A DNA stretch of 64,000 nt, taken from positions 1-64,000 of the forward strand of contig JAHDIR010000008.1 of NCBI GenBank assembly GCA_020630675.1. Direction: 5' to 3'. Below are positions 63,435 to 64,000 of this stretch, piece by piece. Both the position numbers and the translations under genes were made by a program. The notes beneath the pieces are model-generated. The model did no database searches. It had not been told where the DNA came from and was given only the letters and a program-made list of their open reading frames with translations. Origin of the DNA: Bdellovibrionales bacterium. Its GTDB lineage: Bacteria; Bdellovibrionota; Bdellovibrionia; Bdellovibrionales; UBA1609. Each line of letters starts with the position of its first letter. Within the stretch, counting starts at the first letter, position 1.

Positions 63435-64000
63435 TTAAACCTGTAGCTTTACAAAATTTAATTCACCAAACTCTTTGTGCATTTTGTCCATCAATTCAAA
63501 AGAAATACCCACCCCTTTGGGTTCAAAACTTTTAAGACTGACTTTTTTAGCTAGGTCATCAATTTTAATATCAATTTTTAAAGGCACCTCTCCAGGGTGC
63601 TGCAAAAGAACCTCTCTTAAGGGCATGAGCTTTTCAGACCAGCCGTCGTCAAGACTCAACATAAGAGATTTAGTTTTTTTAAATAAGCTCTCTACTAAAA
63701 CTATTGAGTCGACTAAAATTTTTGCTCCGTTATCATCAGCTTCGAGCTGCCCACCAATCAATAGGGGTTTGTCAGACTTTAAAACTTGTTCAAATTCAGC
63801 ATAAGCATTGGGAAAAATTACGAGTTCCATCCCACCGCTTAAATCTTCTAACTGAGCAAAAGCCATGCGGGTTCCTTTTTTAGTAATTATCTCTCTCATT
63901 GTAGAAATTAAACCAACAACGAATTGCTTTGACTTAGTATTCATAGCCTTAAGAGCTTTAACATCATGACTCGCCCAAATTCTTGTGAGCTCTGAAATGC
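63435..64000 (-). CDS. dnaE: DNA polymerase III alpha subunit, C-terminal end (partial)
   Basis: The reading frame runs from a stop at 63435 off the right end of the window; the last codons before the edge read 'SELTRIWASHDV', so no start lies here. The visible 188 residues are the OB-fold and tail of bacterial DnaE: 'VVGLISTMREIITKKGTRMA', 'LEDLSGGMELVIFPNAYAEF', 'LLIGGQLEADDN' and 'ILVDSIVLVE'. DnaE is the replicative polymerase. The OB region binds single-stranded DNA. A Met inside this stretch at 63944 is not the start. Confidence 0.9.
   Translation of the reverse strand, partial: ISELTRIWASHDVKALKAMNTKSKQFVVGLISTMREIITKKGTRMAFAQLEDLSGGMELVIFPNAYAEFEQVLKSDKPLLIGGQLEADDNGAKILVDSIVLVESLFKKTKSLMLSLDDGWSEKLMPLREVLLQHPGEVPLKIDIKIDDLAKKVSLKSFEPKGVGISFELMDKMHKEFGELNFVKLQV

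Noticed and set aside
63435..63944. A stand-alone 169-residue OB-fold protein
   Set aside because: The frame continues upstream without a stop to the window edge and reads as DnaE sequence, so the Met at 63944 is internal.

Overview
The window is AT-rich, densely coded bacterial chromosome from a Gram-negative organism. It encodes outer-membrane barrels, an OmpA-family protein, a TonB-dependent receptor and many lipoproteins. The gene mix is a fused isobutyryl-CoA mutase (IcmF), ergothioneine genes egtB/egtD, an OsmC-YcaO fusion, an NADP malic enzyme-phosphotransacetylase fusion, a secreted protein-glutaminase-like enzyme and numerous orphan exported proteins. I infer a member of the Bdellovibrionota or a related former deltaproteobacterial group. 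No ribosomal RNA or marker protein is present to prove this. I see no prophage, transposase, CRISPR array or defence island.

Layout. 0-11 kb: an exported propeller-like protein, a double GNAT protein, initiator tRNA-fMet with its own promoter and an inverted tRNA-like fragment nearby, a DUF493 protein, an MTAN-like nucleosidase, a sensor kinase/OmpR-type regulator operon, a membrane glycosyltransferase, a coiled-coil lipoprotein, and uridine kinase with release factor 3. 11-25 kb: a one-cluster ferredoxin, a small secreted Arg/Asp-rich protein, phosphatidylserine decarboxylase, an FAD oxidoreductase, an acyl-CoA operon (Hbd, Crt, IcmF), an outer-membrane protein, and a possible RelA/SpoT-like protein translationally coupled to a PlsC acyltransferase. 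25-34 kb: lipoproteins, a periplasmic lysophospholipase-like hydrolase, branched-chain aminotransferase, the egtB-egtD pair, a protein-glutaminase-like enzyme, and an anchored protein with Ig-like regions. 34-45 kb: fatty-acid oxidation (FadI, FadJ), malic enzyme, HflX and OmpA. 45-56 kb: an SLC12-type transporter, then a tight iron-uptake operon (TonB, DUF4856, imelysin, TonB-dependent receptor, fatty acid hydroxylase, four-helix membrane protein) facing a di-heme peroxidase. 56-64 kb: a regulator with a degenerate receiver domain ahead of OsmC-YcaO, an ankyrin lipoprotein, two FlgT/CsgG-like exported proteins, and the 3' end of dnaE running off the window.

Much of the metabolism converges on acyl-CoA breakdown. 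FadI/FadJ, Crt/Hbd, IcmF and the branched-chain aminotransferase together would let the cell consume lipids and valine/leucine. The malic enzyme would supply NADPH and pyruvate. This fits a protein- and lipid-eating lifestyle, but that is inference. The observations most worth following are the RelA/SpoT-like gene at 22931-24028, the iron operon at 47711-54881, the secreted Arg/Asp-rich protein at 11579-12103, and the terminator-like hairpin between fadI and the malic enzyme gene.

Where the longest reading frame begins with a poor start, I moved the start to a codon with a Shine-Dalgarno sequence or family support, and each entry says so. All assignments come from reading the sequence by eye; no database search was possible.
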